From Polyangiaceae bacterium (lineage in GTDB: Bacteria > Myxococcota_A > Polyangia > Polyangiales > Polyangiaceae), in the NCBI GenBank assembly GCA_023150915.1, contig JAKLKA010000017.1, positions 1 to 64,000 of the forward strand: 64,000 bases of DNA, read 5' to 3'. The position numbers and the translations under genes are program-made. The notes under the pieces were generated by a model, which saw only the letters and a program-made list of their open reading frames with translations, was not told the origin of the DNA and searched no databases. Below are positions 18,301 to 26,455 of the stretch, one piece after another. Each line of letters begins with the position of its first letter. Position 1 is the first letter of the stretch.

Positions 18301-19784
18301 GCGCGCCCGGTGGCCACCAGCATCACGCTGCGGCCCTCGCGCTGCAGGCGGCGAATGCCGCTCGGCAGTCCGTCGCCGAACGGGATGGCGTCGTCCACGT
18401 TCAGGCCCTGCAGCACCGACTCGTCGTTCGACGCCACCACCACGCGCATCTGCGCCTCGTGGGCGGCGGTGATCAGCTCTTCGATGCCGGTCTGCGGGAT
18501 CATCGAGAGCGCGACGATGCCCTCGACTTTGCCTCCGCGTGAGAGGCCCAGGCACAGCTCGCCGCGCCGCCCCAGCTCGTTCGCGCGCGCCTCGAGCTCG
18601 GCGGGCACGCTGGCACCCAGCCGCGCCACCGGGGCCAGCACCAGGTCCCCACGGCGGACCACGCTCACCGGATGGTCCGGCTCGAACAGCTCGAGCACAC
18701 GGCTGCGCGTCTCGCGCCGCGACACCCCCTCGAGCGTGATCACGTCGGTCACTTCGTAGCGATCACGCGCCACCAGATCGCCCTGGATCACCAGGCAGTC
18801 GATGCGATCGAGCCGCCGCAGCACCTCGGGGTCGTTGACCAGCACGCGACGGCTGCAGAGCGCGCGGCCCAGCTCGGCCGCGAACACGTCGCGGCCCATG
18901 CGCGCCGGCTTGGGCAGCGCGCCAAACAGCGCCGCCACCGCGTGCTGCACGCTGCGGGTGGTGAGAAAGCTGACGGCAAAGCCCCCCAGCGAGACGATCC
19001 ACGCGCGATCGGCGTACTCTTCGATGGGCCCCCGGGGCAGCGGCACGGGACGCGGATCGACCCGCGCGCGGGTCAGATCGTGGTCGAAGGGGGCCGCGCA
19101 CAGCTCGGCCTCGCGGGCCTCCCAGATCTCTTTGCGGGCCCGCGCCTCGCGCAACAGCGCCGCCTTGTGGGCCAGATCGACCAGCGATGCCACCGGCCGC
19201 TGCGCCACGCCCTGCGCCACCGAGATCACGCTGCTCAAGGTCAGATCGGCCCGGCGCTGCCCCAGCGCCTGGTCCAGGCTCTGCCGCAGGCGCGGCGCGG
19301 CGCGCACCACCGCGGCCGCCGCGGCCACCGAGGCCGCGATGCCCGACGACGGGAGCGGCGAGAACCGAAGCACCGTGCCCATGCCGAACCCGACGACGTC
19401 GAGCGCAGCCCCGAGCCCCACGCGGTGCAGCGGCTCCGCGTCGGCGGGGTGCTCCGCGGCCGTCTCGCTGAACGCCGCCTTGTCCACGCCGACGCTCTTC
19501 TCGGCGGCCTCGACCAGCTCGACCAGCTCACCCAGCGTGTAGGCCCCGCGCTCGATCTCGATCACCGCCCGGCGTGTGTGCGGGTTCACCTCGACCCACT
19601 TCACCTGCGCCCGATGCTCGGCCGCCTGGCGCAGCGCGCTGGCGAAGCGCTCCAGCTCGTCCCCACTCAGGTCGCGCAGCTCGACGTGCGCGCGGGTCTG
19701 ACCCATCCAGGTGCGCCGCTGTCGCGGGCCGAAGCTCTCGCGGACCGCCTCGAGGACGCTGGCCAGGGACGGGCGGTCGGGCAT
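15375..19784 (-). CDS. Giant P-type ATPase with a degenerate first half (CtpI-like)
   Basis: At 1469 residues this is about twice a normal P-type ATPase, close to mycobacterial CtpI. The N-terminal 95 residues resemble an HMA-type fold. A first ATPase-like half (about 100-620) contains RRLDRIDCLVIQGDL, which aligns with RVDVLCVDKTGTL of the second half but has Gln334 in place of the phosphorylated Asp. The second half (about 630-1469) is complete: TGES actuator loop, PEGLP membrane motif, DKTGTLTEG (Asp925), TGDHPSTA and GDGSNDAPAI. PEGLP rather than CPC points to a calcium/magnesium-like class, not heavy metal. Substrate unknown. The dead half may be a regulatory or scaffold duplication. Confidence 0.85.
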   Translation of the reverse strand: MPDRPSLASVLEAVRESFGPRQRRTWMGQTRAHVELRDLSGDELERFASALRQAAEHRAQVKWVEVNPHTRRAVIEIERGAYTLGELVELVEAAEKSVGVDKAAFSETAAEHPADAEPLHRVGLGAALDVVGFGMGTVLRFSPLPSSGIAASVAAAAAVVRAAPRLRQSLDQALGQRRADLTLSSVISVAQGVAQRPVASLVDLAHKAALLREARARKEIWEAREAELCAAPFDHDLTRARVDPRPVPLPRGPIEEYADRAWIVSLGGFAVSFLTTRSVQHAVAALFGALPKPARMGRDVFAAELGRALCSRRVLVNDPEVLRRLDRIDCLVIQGDLVARDRYEVTDVITLEGVSRRETRSRVLELFEPDHPVSVVRRGDLVLAPVARLGASVPAELEARANELGRRGELCLGLSRGGKVEGIVALSMIPQTGIEELITAAHEAQMRVVVASNDESVLQGLNVDDAIPFGDGLPSGIRRLQREGRSVMLVATGRATGVGAADCAIGLTRAGEPPPWGAHLVSNDDLSDVRFVLQACVTAKKVAKQSVNLALGAAGVGVLVSAGGVVSMTTRRVFAVVNTASLIAMANGLRNSASLERRALPPPRDRTPWHALDAHGVMAKLGTSDVGLTRAEAHARRRPVVGDKPALLELSEAVTDELFNPLAPLLAAGAGLSAVVGSMADAGMVGGVVALNAVVGGVQRFRTERAIKKLATDTKRRARVRRSGETLTVDAADLVRGDVIVLEPGDVVPADCRLVGAESVEVDASSLTGESLPVKKSAASSYDLDVADRGSMIYEGTSIAAGRATAVVVATGDETEARRGSNTSRRDIATSGVELRLRSLINMTGPVALGAGAALITVGALRGRRLKEVVSSGVSLAVASVPEGLPLLATAAQLAAAERLSKRGALVRNARNIEALGRVDVLCVDKTGTLTEGRIDLRRVSDGQSNVPIDALGEVESVVLAAALRATPALDQSASFDPLDGALHRAAGARELAVDHGAEGWRRVSELPFEAGRGYHAVTGESAHERYLSVKGAPEVILPCCTKRLHCGTRVPLDAVMLGELSARASELGRQGLRVLAVAERSVTEEDRLDPARLVGLTFVGFIAFSDPVRRSARAALDQLKVAGVSTVMITGDHPSTAEAVARELDLLTARRTMTGAELADLSEEQLDARIADVAVFARLTPSQKVRIVRALQRAGHCVAMVGDGSNDAPAIRLANVGIAMGERSTSAARGAADVVITDERIETIVDAIVEGRAMWASVRDAVSILVGGNLGEIGFSVAAGLVDGRSPLNARQLLLVNMLTDVAPAMAIALRPPSRETLVSLASEGPDASLGDALSRDIASRAIVTAGGAGAAYLVGRLTGGREKAGTVGLLALVGTQLGQTLTSGGLSRPVLLTSAVSAALLAAVVQTPVVSHFFGCRPLGPLGWATAIGASALATGAAVQYPQAIEKLAQRLKLVEALPAREHPALR

Positions 19785-19885
19785 GGCGTTGAAAGGTTAG
19801 AGCAATCCGGCCGGATCGGGGGCCTGCAAATTGGCGCTGCGCTGCTTCTGCAAGAGCTGCGGGCGCACAACGACTACGCCGATCT

Positions 19886-20082
19886 GTCGCGTCACGCGAG
19901 CCCCATGAGTTGTCCGCGCGGTGGTCAGGTTGGGGGGTTCGCGTCGCGCGAGGGGCACCAGTTGTCCGCGCGCTGGTCAGGTTGGGGGGTTCGCGTCGCG
20001 CGGTCGGTGCCAGTTGTCCGCGCGGTGGCCAGGTTGGGGGGGTCGCGTCACGCGGTCGGTGCCAGTTGTCCGCGCGGTGGCC
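19886..20082. repeat. 52-bp tandem repeat array, about 3.8 copies
   Basis: Full 52-bp units start at 19908, 19960 and 20012, each opening AGTTGTCCGCGCG. A 19-bp partial unit starts at 20064, and a partial unit (GTCGCGTCACGCG) precedes the array at 19886. Copies differ by a few bases; the central GGTTGGGGGG run and GCGTCGCGCG are shared. The 52-bp period is not a multiple of three, so it does not encode a peptide repeat, and units abut directly, so it is no CRISPR. It fills the gap between the leftward ADC-like gene's end (20094) and the ATPase start (19784). The bases 19785-19885 hold no other recognisable feature. Confidence 0.85.
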
Positions 20083-20093
20083 GCGGCGGGCGG

Positions 20094-20738
20094 TCACTCG
20101 ATCGCTTCCGGCTCGCGCATCGTGCTCTCGAAGCGCTCGAGCAGCGCGCCGAGCCCTACCGCGCGACGCGCGCGGGCGAACGCGGCCCACCCCGGGTGCG
20201 GGCTGGTGAACCCGCTGACCACCGTGCGCGCGGGTCGCACCAGGCCGGTGAAGTCAGCGCGAAAGCGCACCACCGTGGCGCCCGCGGGCTGCAGGGTCGC
20301 GACGCGGTTCTTCAGATGGAGCGCCGGGCCCACGGACTTGAAGTCGAGGTCGAGCCGCGTGCCGTCGTCGGCCCGGACCCGCACGCCGCCCTCGCGCCGC
20401 TCGAAGCGCCCCAGGCTCTTGGGCAGGTGCCAGAGGTCGCGCCCCGCAGCCAGCGAGCCCTCGTGATCGACCACCATGCGCGCCACCCAGTAGCCCTGCA
20501 CCGCCCGGCCGCTCGGCGCGCGGAAGCGAACCGTGGCCGGCATCCAGAAGAGCTCGCCATAGACCAGCGGCGACGGCGGCCGATACTCGACGTAGCCCAA
20601 GAGGCCCAGCGTGCGCCCCAGGCGCTGCACGGGCTCGAGGCCCGGCGGCAGCGTGAGGTCGCCGACCCGCACCAGGTACGGGCACATCACGCCGAAGCCG
20701 TAGGTCTCCCACGGCGGCGGCGGATAGGGCGCGGTCAC
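20094..20738 (-). CDS. Acetoacetate-decarboxylase-like protein
   Basis: The 214-residue protein shows the acetoacetate decarboxylase fold signature: GELFWMPATVRF, ARMVVDHEGSLAAGRDLW and HLPKSLGRFE. In true decarboxylases the E-x-GRE-x-PKK segment supplies two adjacent lysines, the first forming the Schiff base. Here the first Lys is present (PKS) but the second is Ser, so chemistry may differ from acetoacetate decarboxylation, as in other members of this superfamily. The GTG start at 20738 overlaps the aldehyde dehydrogenase stop by GTGA, and the two genes are probably one operon acting on a small ketone or aldehyde pathway. Confidence 0.7.
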   Translation of the reverse strand: MTAPYPPPPWETYGFGVMCPYLVRVGDLTLPPGLEPVQRLGRTLGLLGYVEYRPPSPLVYGELFWMPATVRFRAPSGRAVQGYWVARMVVDHEGSLAAGRDLWHLPKSLGRFERREGGVRVRADDGTRLDLDFKSVGPALHLKNRVATLQPAGATVVRFRADFTGLVRPARTVVSGFTSPHPGWAAFARARRAVGLGALLERFESTMREPEAIE

Positions 20739-22174
20739 GACAGGCGCTTGACCCACTTCATCTTGTCGTCGGTGTAAGGCGGGTAGCGCAGCGGCGCGTC
20801 CAGCATGAAGGGCTTGTGCAGCACGCCCTTCAGGTGCGTGAAGCAGTCGAAGCTGGACTTGCCGTGATACGCGCCCATGCCGCTCGGCCCCACGCCACCG
20901 AAGGGCAGCTCGTGCGGGGCCAGGTGCATCACGCAGTCGTTCACGCAGCCGCCGCCCGAGCTGGTCTGGTCGATCACCGTCTGGGCCCGGTCCGCGTCGT
21001 TCGAGAACACGTACAGCGCCAGCGGCTTGTCGCGGTCGTTCACGAAGCGAATTGCTTCGTCCAGGCTGGCAATGGTCAAGACCGGCAAGATCGGGCCGAA
21101 GATCTCTTCCCGCATCACCGGGCTGTCGGGGCTCACGTCGGTGAGCACGGTCGGCGCAATGTAGCGATCGTCGGCGTCGGTCTTGCCGCCGATGAACGCC
21201 TTGCCACTCTCGAGCAGCGCGCTCAACCGCTTGTGATGGCGGGCGTTGACGATCCGGGTGTAGTCGGGGCTCTTCTGCGGGTCGTCGCCGTAGAACTCGC
21301 GCACCACCTGGGCCATCTTGTCGAGGAACGGCTTCTTCACCGTCTCGTGCACCAGCACATAGTCGGGCGCCACGCAGGTCTGCCCGGCGTTGAAGAACTT
21401 GCCCCAGGCGATGCGCCGCACCGCCACGTCCAGGTTCACGTCGCGGTCGATGATGCACGGGCTCTTGCCGCCCAGCTCGAGCACCACCGGCGTGAGGTGC
21501 TTGGCCGCGGCTTCCATCACGATGCGACCCACCGCGCCGTTGCCGGTGTAGAAGATGTGGTCGAAGCGCTGCGCCAAGAGCGTGGTGGTCTCGCGCACGC
21601 CCCCCTCGATCACGGCGACGGCGCTCTGTTCGAGGTACTTCTTGCACAGCTCGGCGATCACGGCGCTGGTGGCCGGCGCGACCTCGCTGGGCTTCACGAT
21701 GGCGCAGTTGCCCGCGGCCAGCGCCCCCGCCAGCGGCGACACGGCCAGCTGGAACGGGTAGTTCCAGGGCGAGATGATCAGCGCCACGCCCAGCGGCTCG
21801 GGATAGAGCTTGGCCTTGGCCGGCTGCACCGTGAGCGGTGCGCTGACGGTGCGCGGGCGCATCCAGCTGCGCAGGCTCTTGAGCATCAGCTTGACCTCGC
21901 CCATCACCATGTTCGTCTCGCCGATGAAACCTTCGGCGGCGCACTTGCCCAGGTCGCTCTTCAGCGCCCCCAAGATCTTCGCCTCTTCGTCCTCGATCAT
22001 GCGATAGAGCTGGCGCAGCTGGTTCAGGCGCCACTCGGCGGGGCGGGTGACGCCCGACTCGAAGGTCGCGCGGAGCTTCTGCACCGTCTCGACGATCTCG
22101 CCGTCGGTGGCGGTCTTGGTGGGTGGGGTGGCGAAGCTGGTCGGGGTCGCAATGGCCATGGCGCCCGAGAGCAT
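20735..22174 (-). CDS. Aldehyde dehydrogenase (class 3, NAD(P)-dependent)
   Basis: The 479-residue protein has all main motifs: ISPWNYPFQLAVSPLAGAL, nucleotide binding FYTGNGAVGRIVM, catalytic Glu in VVLELGGKSP, catalytic Cys in NAGQTCVAPDYV, and EEIFGPILPV. The overall sequence, including NDCVMHLAPHELPFGGVGPSGMG, matches the fatty-aldehyde/coniferyl aldehyde dehydrogenase group rather than betaine aldehyde dehydrogenases. The ATG at 22174 has GAGG five bases upstream; MAIATP at 22159 is an alternative start. It is probably co-transcribed with the ADC-like gene. Confidence 0.9.
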   Translation of the reverse strand: MLSGAMAIATPTSFATPPTKTATDGEIVETVQKLRATFESGVTRPAEWRLNQLRQLYRMIEDEEAKILGALKSDLGKCAAEGFIGETNMVMGEVKLMLKSLRSWMRPRTVSAPLTVQPAKAKLYPEPLGVALIISPWNYPFQLAVSPLAGALAAGNCAIVKPSEVAPATSAVIAELCKKYLEQSAVAVIEGGVRETTTLLAQRFDHIFYTGNGAVGRIVMEAAAKHLTPVVLELGGKSPCIIDRDVNLDVAVRRIAWGKFFNAGQTCVAPDYVLVHETVKKPFLDKMAQVVREFYGDDPQKSPDYTRIVNARHHKRLSALLESGKAFIGGKTDADDRYIAPTVLTDVSPDSPVMREEIFGPILPVLTIASLDEAIRFVNDRDKPLALYVFSNDADRAQTVIDQTSSGGGCVNDCVMHLAPHELPFGGVGPSGMGAYHGKSSFDCFTHLKGVLHKPFMLDAPLRYPPYTDDKMKWVKRLS

Positions 22175-22230
22175 AGTCCTCAGAGCGGGCGTTGCAGCGC
22201 CCCCGGGAAAGGTCCCGGGATCATTGGCCT

Positions 22231-23187
22231 TCAGCCGGCGTAGCGGTCGGTGGCCAAGACCAGCTCGTGCACGATCCCCGGCTCGAAGGCGCTGTGGCCG
22301 GCGTCGGGCACGATGCGCAGATCGGCCGCCGGCAACGCGCGCTTCAGATCCCACGCGTTCTCGAGCGGGCAGACCACGTCGTAGCGACCGTGCACGATGG
22401 TGGTGGGAAGGTGGCGAATCTTCGGGGCGTCGTCCAAGAGCTGCGACTCGCGCGTGAAGAAGCCGCGACCCACGAAGTAGTGGCACTCGATGCGACTGAA
22501 GGCCAGGCTGAAGTCGTCTTCTGCCGCGTGCGACACGTGGTCGAGGTTCGCGTGAAGGAAGCTGGTCGCCGCCTCCCACACGCTCCACGCGCGGGCCGCA
22601 GCCTGGCGCACGCCGGCGTCGTCACTGGTCAGGCGGCGGTGATACGCGGCCATCAAGTCGCCGCGCTCGGCGGGCGGGATGGGCGCCAGGTATTTCTCCC
22701 ACGCGTCGGGGAAGAGGCGGCTCGCGCCCTCTTGATAGAACCACTGAAGCTCCCAGCGGCGAAGCATGAAGATCCCCCGCAGCACCAGCTCGGTGACCCG
22801 CTCGGGGTGCTTCTCGGCGTAGGCCAGCGCCAGCGTGGCGCCCCACGAGCCGCCGAACACCTGCCAGCGGTCGATGCCCAGCTGCGCACGCAGCGCTTCC
22901 ATGTCCGAGACCAGGTGCCAGGTGGTGTTCTCTTCCAGGCAGGCGTGCGGCGTGCTCTTGCCCGACCCGCGCTGGTCGAACAGCACGATGCGATAGCGCG
23001 CCGGGTCGAAGAAGCGGCGCTGCTTGGGCTCGGTGCCCGCCCCCGGCCCGCCGTGCAAGAAGATCACCGGCTTGCCGCTGGGGTTGCCGCTCTCTTCCCA
23101 GTAGATCTCGTGCACGTCGGAGACGCGCAAGCGCCCGGTTTGATTCGCTTGTATCTCGGGGTACAGCGTGCGTCGCACTTCGCTCAT
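22231..23187 (-). CDS. pip: Proline iminopeptidase
   Basis: This alpha/beta hydrolase of 318 residues matches cytoplasmic prolyl aminopeptidases in length and motifs: oxyanion loop LHGGPGAGTEPKQRRFFD, DQRGSGKSTPH, nucleophile Ser in GGSWGATLALAY, acid in HGRYDVVCP and the catalytic His in AGHSAFEPG. It releases N-terminal proline from small peptides. It sits alone on the minus strand, divergent from the SseB-like gene. Confidence 0.92.
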   Translation of the reverse strand: MSEVRRTLYPEIQANQTGRLRVSDVHEIYWEESGNPSGKPVIFLHGGPGAGTEPKQRRFFDPARYRIVLFDQRGSGKSTPHACLEENTTWHLVSDMEALRAQLGIDRWQVFGGSWGATLALAYAEKHPERVTELVLRGIFMLRRWELQWFYQEGASRLFPDAWEKYLAPIPPAERGDLMAAYHRRLTSDDAGVRQAAARAWSVWEAATSFLHANLDHVSHAAEDDFSLAFSRIECHYFVGRGFFTRESQLLDDAPKIRHLPTTIVHGRYDVVCPLENAWDLKRALPAADLRIVPDAGHSAFEPGIVHELVLATDRYAG

Positions 23188-23257
23188 TACCGCACCGCTT
23201 CTTTGCCAGAACGGCGCGCGTGCGTCGACGCCAATTGCATGATATTCGCGCCGACCC

Positions 23258-24076
23258 ATGTCGACACGAGAGAACGGCAGCGGCGGGGACGTGCTCGACC
23301 CGTCGGACCTCACCCACTGGGTCCAGGGTGCGCGGCGCGGCCTGCGCCGTGACGTGGCCGAGCTGCTGCAGCGCATGGAGCAGGGTGAGCTGTTCGTGCC
23401 CTTGGCCAAGCAGGTGCCGGGCGCCGCCGTGGGCGAGCACATGCACCTGGAAGACGACCTGACGCTGTCCCCGCACCTGCTCGAAGACGAAGGCGGCCGT
23501 TTGTTCTGCTCGATGTTCACCCGGCCCGACATCCTCGAGCCCATGGCCGAGCAGATCGGCTGGCAGACCGAAGACGGCGCGCTCGAGTATTGCTCGTTGC
23601 CCGCCAAGGTGGCCTTCGATCTGGCCCTGCAGATCGTCGACGAAGAGAGCGTGATGGCGCTGATCGTCAACGCCGGCCACGACACCGAGCTGATGCTGCA
23701 GCGCCACGAGATCGCCAGCATGGCCCAAGGGCGCGCGCTGCCGCTGGTCGGATACGTGCGCGACATTCCCGTGCAAGATTTCGAGAAGACGCTGATCGCC
23801 GAGACCGACCAGCCGCCGCCGCAGGCGTTCTTGGACGCGGTCGAGACCTGCCTGGCACACCTGGGCAGCATCGAGCGCTACGAGGTGCTGTCGACCTTCA
23901 ACGCCGACCGCGACATCGAACCGCACCTGACCTTGAGCCTGCGGCCCAAGGCGCGCGACATCGACTTCGAGGACGTCACGCAGCAGATCATCGCGGCGGT
24001 GCGCGATCACGTGCCACCCCCGGGGTACGTCGACATCGTGTTCGATCGCACGCCCGAGTCGACCCAGCTTTCGTGA
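23258..24076 (+). CDS. SseB-like protein of unknown function
   Basis: The 272-residue soluble acidic protein has an N-terminal part containing LFVPLAK and HLLEDEGGRLFCSMFTRPD, then FDLALQIVDEESVMALIVNAGHD, which resembles the SseB N-terminal domain (enhanced serine sensitivity family). Its C-terminal 110 residues (ALPLVGYVRDIPV to the end) resemble the SseB C-terminal domain. Biochemical role is not established for the family. It is followed after one base by the acyltransferase gene, so the two are likely translationally coupled. Confidence 0.6.
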   Translation: MSTRENGSGGDVLDPSDLTHWVQGARRGLRRDVAELLQRMEQGELFVPLAKQVPGAAVGEHMHLEDDLTLSPHLLEDEGGRLFCSMFTRPDILEPMAEQIGWQTEDGALEYCSLPAKVAFDLALQIVDEESVMALIVNAGHDTELMLQRHEIASMAQGRALPLVGYVRDIPVQDFEKTLIAETDQPPPQAFLDAVETCLAHLGSIERYEVLSTFNADRDIEPHLTLSLRPKARDIDFEDVTQQIIAAVRDHVPPPGYVDIVFDRTPESTQLS

Positions 24077-24077
24077 G

Positions 24078-24911
24078 ATGGAGCGCCCCGACCTGCTCCG
24101 TGTCGCCGGGGATCGGCTGAGCCGGCTCGAGCGCGCGCAGATCCGCTTCGTGCGCGAGACCTTCGAGCCCGGCCGCCGGCAAGGCGTCATCCGCTGGTGT
24201 CAGCAGCACATCGGGTCGACCTGGATTCACCATTTCACCAAGCACCTGCGCCACGTCCACGGGCTCGAGCGGCTGCCGCCGCTGGACCCGGCGCAGAGCT
24301 TCATCCTGGTCTCGAACCACCGCAGCTTCTTCGACTTGTACGTGATCACGGGGGACCTGGTGCGGCGGGGGCTGCCGCACCGAATCGTGTTCCCGGTGCG
24401 CTCGACCTTCTTCTACGACTCGCCCGCAGGCCTGTTGGTCAACGGCGTGATGAGCTTCTTCGCGATGTACCCGCCGATCTTCCGCGAGAAGAAGCAGCAG
24501 GCGCTGAACCTCACCAGCCTGGACGAGCTGACCTGGCTCTTGCGGCGGGGCGGCGTGCTGGCGGGCCTTCACCCCGAGGGCACGCGCAAGCAAGACGACG
24601 ACCCGTACACCTTCTTGCCCGCGCAGCCCGGCGTGGGAAAGGTGATCCATGCAGCGCAGGTGCCGGTGATTCCGGTGTTCGTGAACGGGCTCATCAACGA
24701 CCTGCCGCGCCAGGTGACCAGCAACTACGACGGCACCGGCCACCCCGTGTTCGTGGTGTTCGGCGCGCCCATCGACTTCTCGGATCTGTATGCGCGCCCC
24801 GGCTCGGTGCGCGTGTACAAGACGGCCGCCGATCGCACCATGGAGTTGATCGGCAAGCTGGGTCAGGAAGAGAAGCGCCTGCGGGCAGAGCTCGCTGCGG
24901 CCGGGGGCTGA
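24078..24911 (+). CDS. 1-acyl-glycerol-3-phosphate acyltransferase-like (PlsC family) protein
   Basis: The 277-residue protein shows the acyltransferase blocks: HX4D motif in SNHRSFFDLYV, block II FPVRSTFFYDS, and block III HPEGTRKQ. A hydrophobic stretch (AGLLVNGVMSFFAMYPP) may contact the membrane. It presumably transfers an acyl chain to a glycerophosphate-like acceptor. The last 23 codons are partly duplicated at 26438-26511. It is the second gene of the operon with the SseB-like protein. Confidence 0.85.
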   Translation: MERPDLLRVAGDRLSRLERAQIRFVRETFEPGRRQGVIRWCQQHIGSTWIHHFTKHLRHVHGLERLPPLDPAQSFILVSNHRSFFDLYVITGDLVRRGLPHRIVFPVRSTFFYDSPAGLLVNGVMSFFAMYPPIFREKKQQALNLTSLDELTWLLRRGGVLAGLHPEGTRKQDDDPYTFLPAQPGVGKVIHAAQVPVIPVFVNGLINDLPRQVTSNYDGTGHPVFVVFGAPIDFSDLYARPGSVRVYKTAADRTMELIGKLGQEEKRLRAELAAAGG

Positions 24912-24996
24912 GCCTGCGAGGCGCCGGTGCACCCGCGCCAAAGCCGCGCGCGAGCGCCAAGCCGGACCCGAAGAAGCGCGCAGAAAAGCCCGAGCG

Positions 24997-26049
24997 TCAG
25001 TCAGCCTCGATGTCGCAGCTGAGCGAGGCATGATCCATGCGCTCCTCGCCGCCCGCGCCACCGGGCAGCTGAGCGAAGTCGAACCCGTCGTCGACGGTCG
25101 CGACGACCGCGGGGTCGTCTTCCACCGCGTTCTTGGTGTGGATGCTGCACCCCCCAGAGAACCCGTCGCCGATCACGCGGTCGATCGCGAAGATTTTCGC
25201 GGTGGCGTAGGCCGTGCCGCCCTCGTTCCGCGGCGGGCCGATGTCCGCGAAGCGCTTGCCCTCACCGACGTGCTCGTTCCAGAGCTGCTTCTCGCGGTCC
25301 GAAGCAAAGGCCTCGGGGTCCATGTTGAAATCGCCGGCGACCAGCACCGGCTTGCCCTCGCCGACGAGCGGCGCCTTTCCCGCGAACACCTGCTGAAGCT
25401 GCAAGTAGCGGCAGGGCTCGCCCAGGTAGAGTCCGCCCTTGTTGGTGCCGGCAGCGTTCGGGTGGACGTGCACGAGCCGCATGGGGCCCTTCGCGGTGGT
25501 GACGTCGACTGCAGACGTCGTCGCCTCTGCGTCGCAGTGATCGTTGTCGCAGGTGCCCTCGAAGTAGGTGCACGGGTCGAGCGGCAAGGCCGGGGTCGCC
25601 GCTCCGTCCAGCACGAACGCACCGCGCTCGACGCCGTCGACGCTGCCGAACGAGGTGCGCACGCCGATGCACTCGACGTGGAGGCGGGCGTCGCAGACGA
25701 TGGTGTAATCCGGGCCGAGGAGGCGACGCGCCGCCGGGGGACGTGTGCTCGCCTCGAAGCAGGTGCGGGTCGGATCGGTCTCTTGGAATGCTTCGCAGGT
25801 CTGCGGCGGCAGCACCTCTTGCAAGAAAGCAATGTCTGGAGCGAGCGCCTGGATCTTCGAGGCTACGTGGTCTTCGTAGGCCTGATAGCTCATTCGCAGC
25901 GCGTAGCGCGGGTCGCTGGTGGAGGGGTTTCCGACGTTCGCAGTGAGAAGGCGCAGCGGCGGGACCGGGTCGTCCCCGTCCCCACCGTCACCGCACGCGG
26001 TCTGCAGACAGAGCAAGAGGCAAGCCAAGAGGAAGCCGTTGCGACTCAT
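24997..26049 (-). CDS. Lipoprotein of the endonuclease/exonuclease/phosphatase fold
   Basis: The protein begins MSRNGFLLACLLLCLQTACG, a lipoprotein signal with acylated Cys at about 19. The mature part follows the EEP fold: LRLLTANVGNP, PDIAFLQEVLPP (metal-binding Glu), HVHPNAAGTNKGG, VLVAGDFNMDPEA (catalytic Asp-x-Asn) and a final MDHASLSC in place of SDHxP. Members hydrolyse phosphodiesters in nucleic acids, phospholipids or inositides. Being surface-anchored, this one may act as an extracellular nuclease or phospholipase. The Ser in SDH is replaced by Met, but the Asp-His pair is kept. Confidence 0.8.
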   Translation of the reverse strand: MSRNGFLLACLLLCLQTACGDGGDGDDPVPPLRLLTANVGNPSTSDPRYALRMSYQAYEDHVASKIQALAPDIAFLQEVLPPQTCEAFQETDPTRTCFEASTRPPAARRLLGPDYTIVCDARLHVECIGVRTSFGSVDGVERGAFVLDGAATPALPLDPCTYFEGTCDNDHCDAEATTSAVDVTTAKGPMRLVHVHPNAAGTNKGGLYLGEPCRYLQLQQVFAGKAPLVGEGKPVLVAGDFNMDPEAFASDREKQLWNEHVGEGKRFADIGPPRNEGGTAYATAKIFAIDRVIGDGFSGGCSIHTKNAVEDDPAVVATVDDGFDFAQLPGGAGGEERMDHASLSCDIEAD

Positions 26050-26455
26050 GATCTGCGGAGATCAACATGCCACGACGGACGCGTTCAACCCGCTCGCGCG
26101 CTGACATGACCGGCGTCAGATGCTCCCAGCGCGGCCGAGCTCAACCGCCGCCGTCCGCGCCCGCGGAAGCCGAGCAGCACTGCGCCTTGCCTGCGTCTTC
26201 GCCAGCGAAGCACCGCGGGGTCGTGAACGAGCCGGAGATCGTCTCTGCCGCAGTAGCCGCAAGGCCCACCACCGGCGGGACAGACATCGAGAATGCCCGG
26301 CGCGCTCATGGTCCAGGTGTTCTCCGCAGGGCTGGCACCCAGCGGGTAGGTGCCGGGCTCGCCGGCTCGCGGTGCGGCGCGACGCTTCGGGGTCGGAGCG
26401 GGGGTGAGCGGGGAGGGTTCGACGGCGTCGTGCAGCGCCTGATCGGCAAGCTGGG
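26050..26455. other. 406-base region without a convincing gene
   Basis: No frame here combines a plausible start, ribosome binding site and recognisable protein. The minus strand at about 26200-26360 reads TWTMSAPGILDVCPAGGGP and a Cys pair, which could be eroded coding sequence, but it continues into low-complexity Arg-rich sequence. At its right edge lies the partial copy of the acyltransferase 3' end described separately. Confidence 0.5.

Noticed and set aside
12366-18542. A rightward open frame of more than 2,000 codons opposite the kinases and the giant ATPase
   Set aside because: It is antisense to several well-supported genes, is rich in Arg/His/Gln low-complexity sequence and has no recognisable domain. 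It results from third-position GC bias.
19785-19885. Short peptide-like stretch SGRIGGLQIGAALLLQELRA before the repeats
   Set aside because: It looks protein-like, but has no start, is followed at once by repeat DNA and resembles no family; possible relic only.
19886-20082. CRISPR array
   Set aside because: Units are directly adjacent, 52 bp long, with no unique spacers and no cas genes nearby.
18672-20777. Rightward 701-codon open frame through the ATPase start and the 52-bp repeats
   Set aside because: Opposite the ATPase N-terminus and reading through a non-triplet repeat array; no domains are visible.
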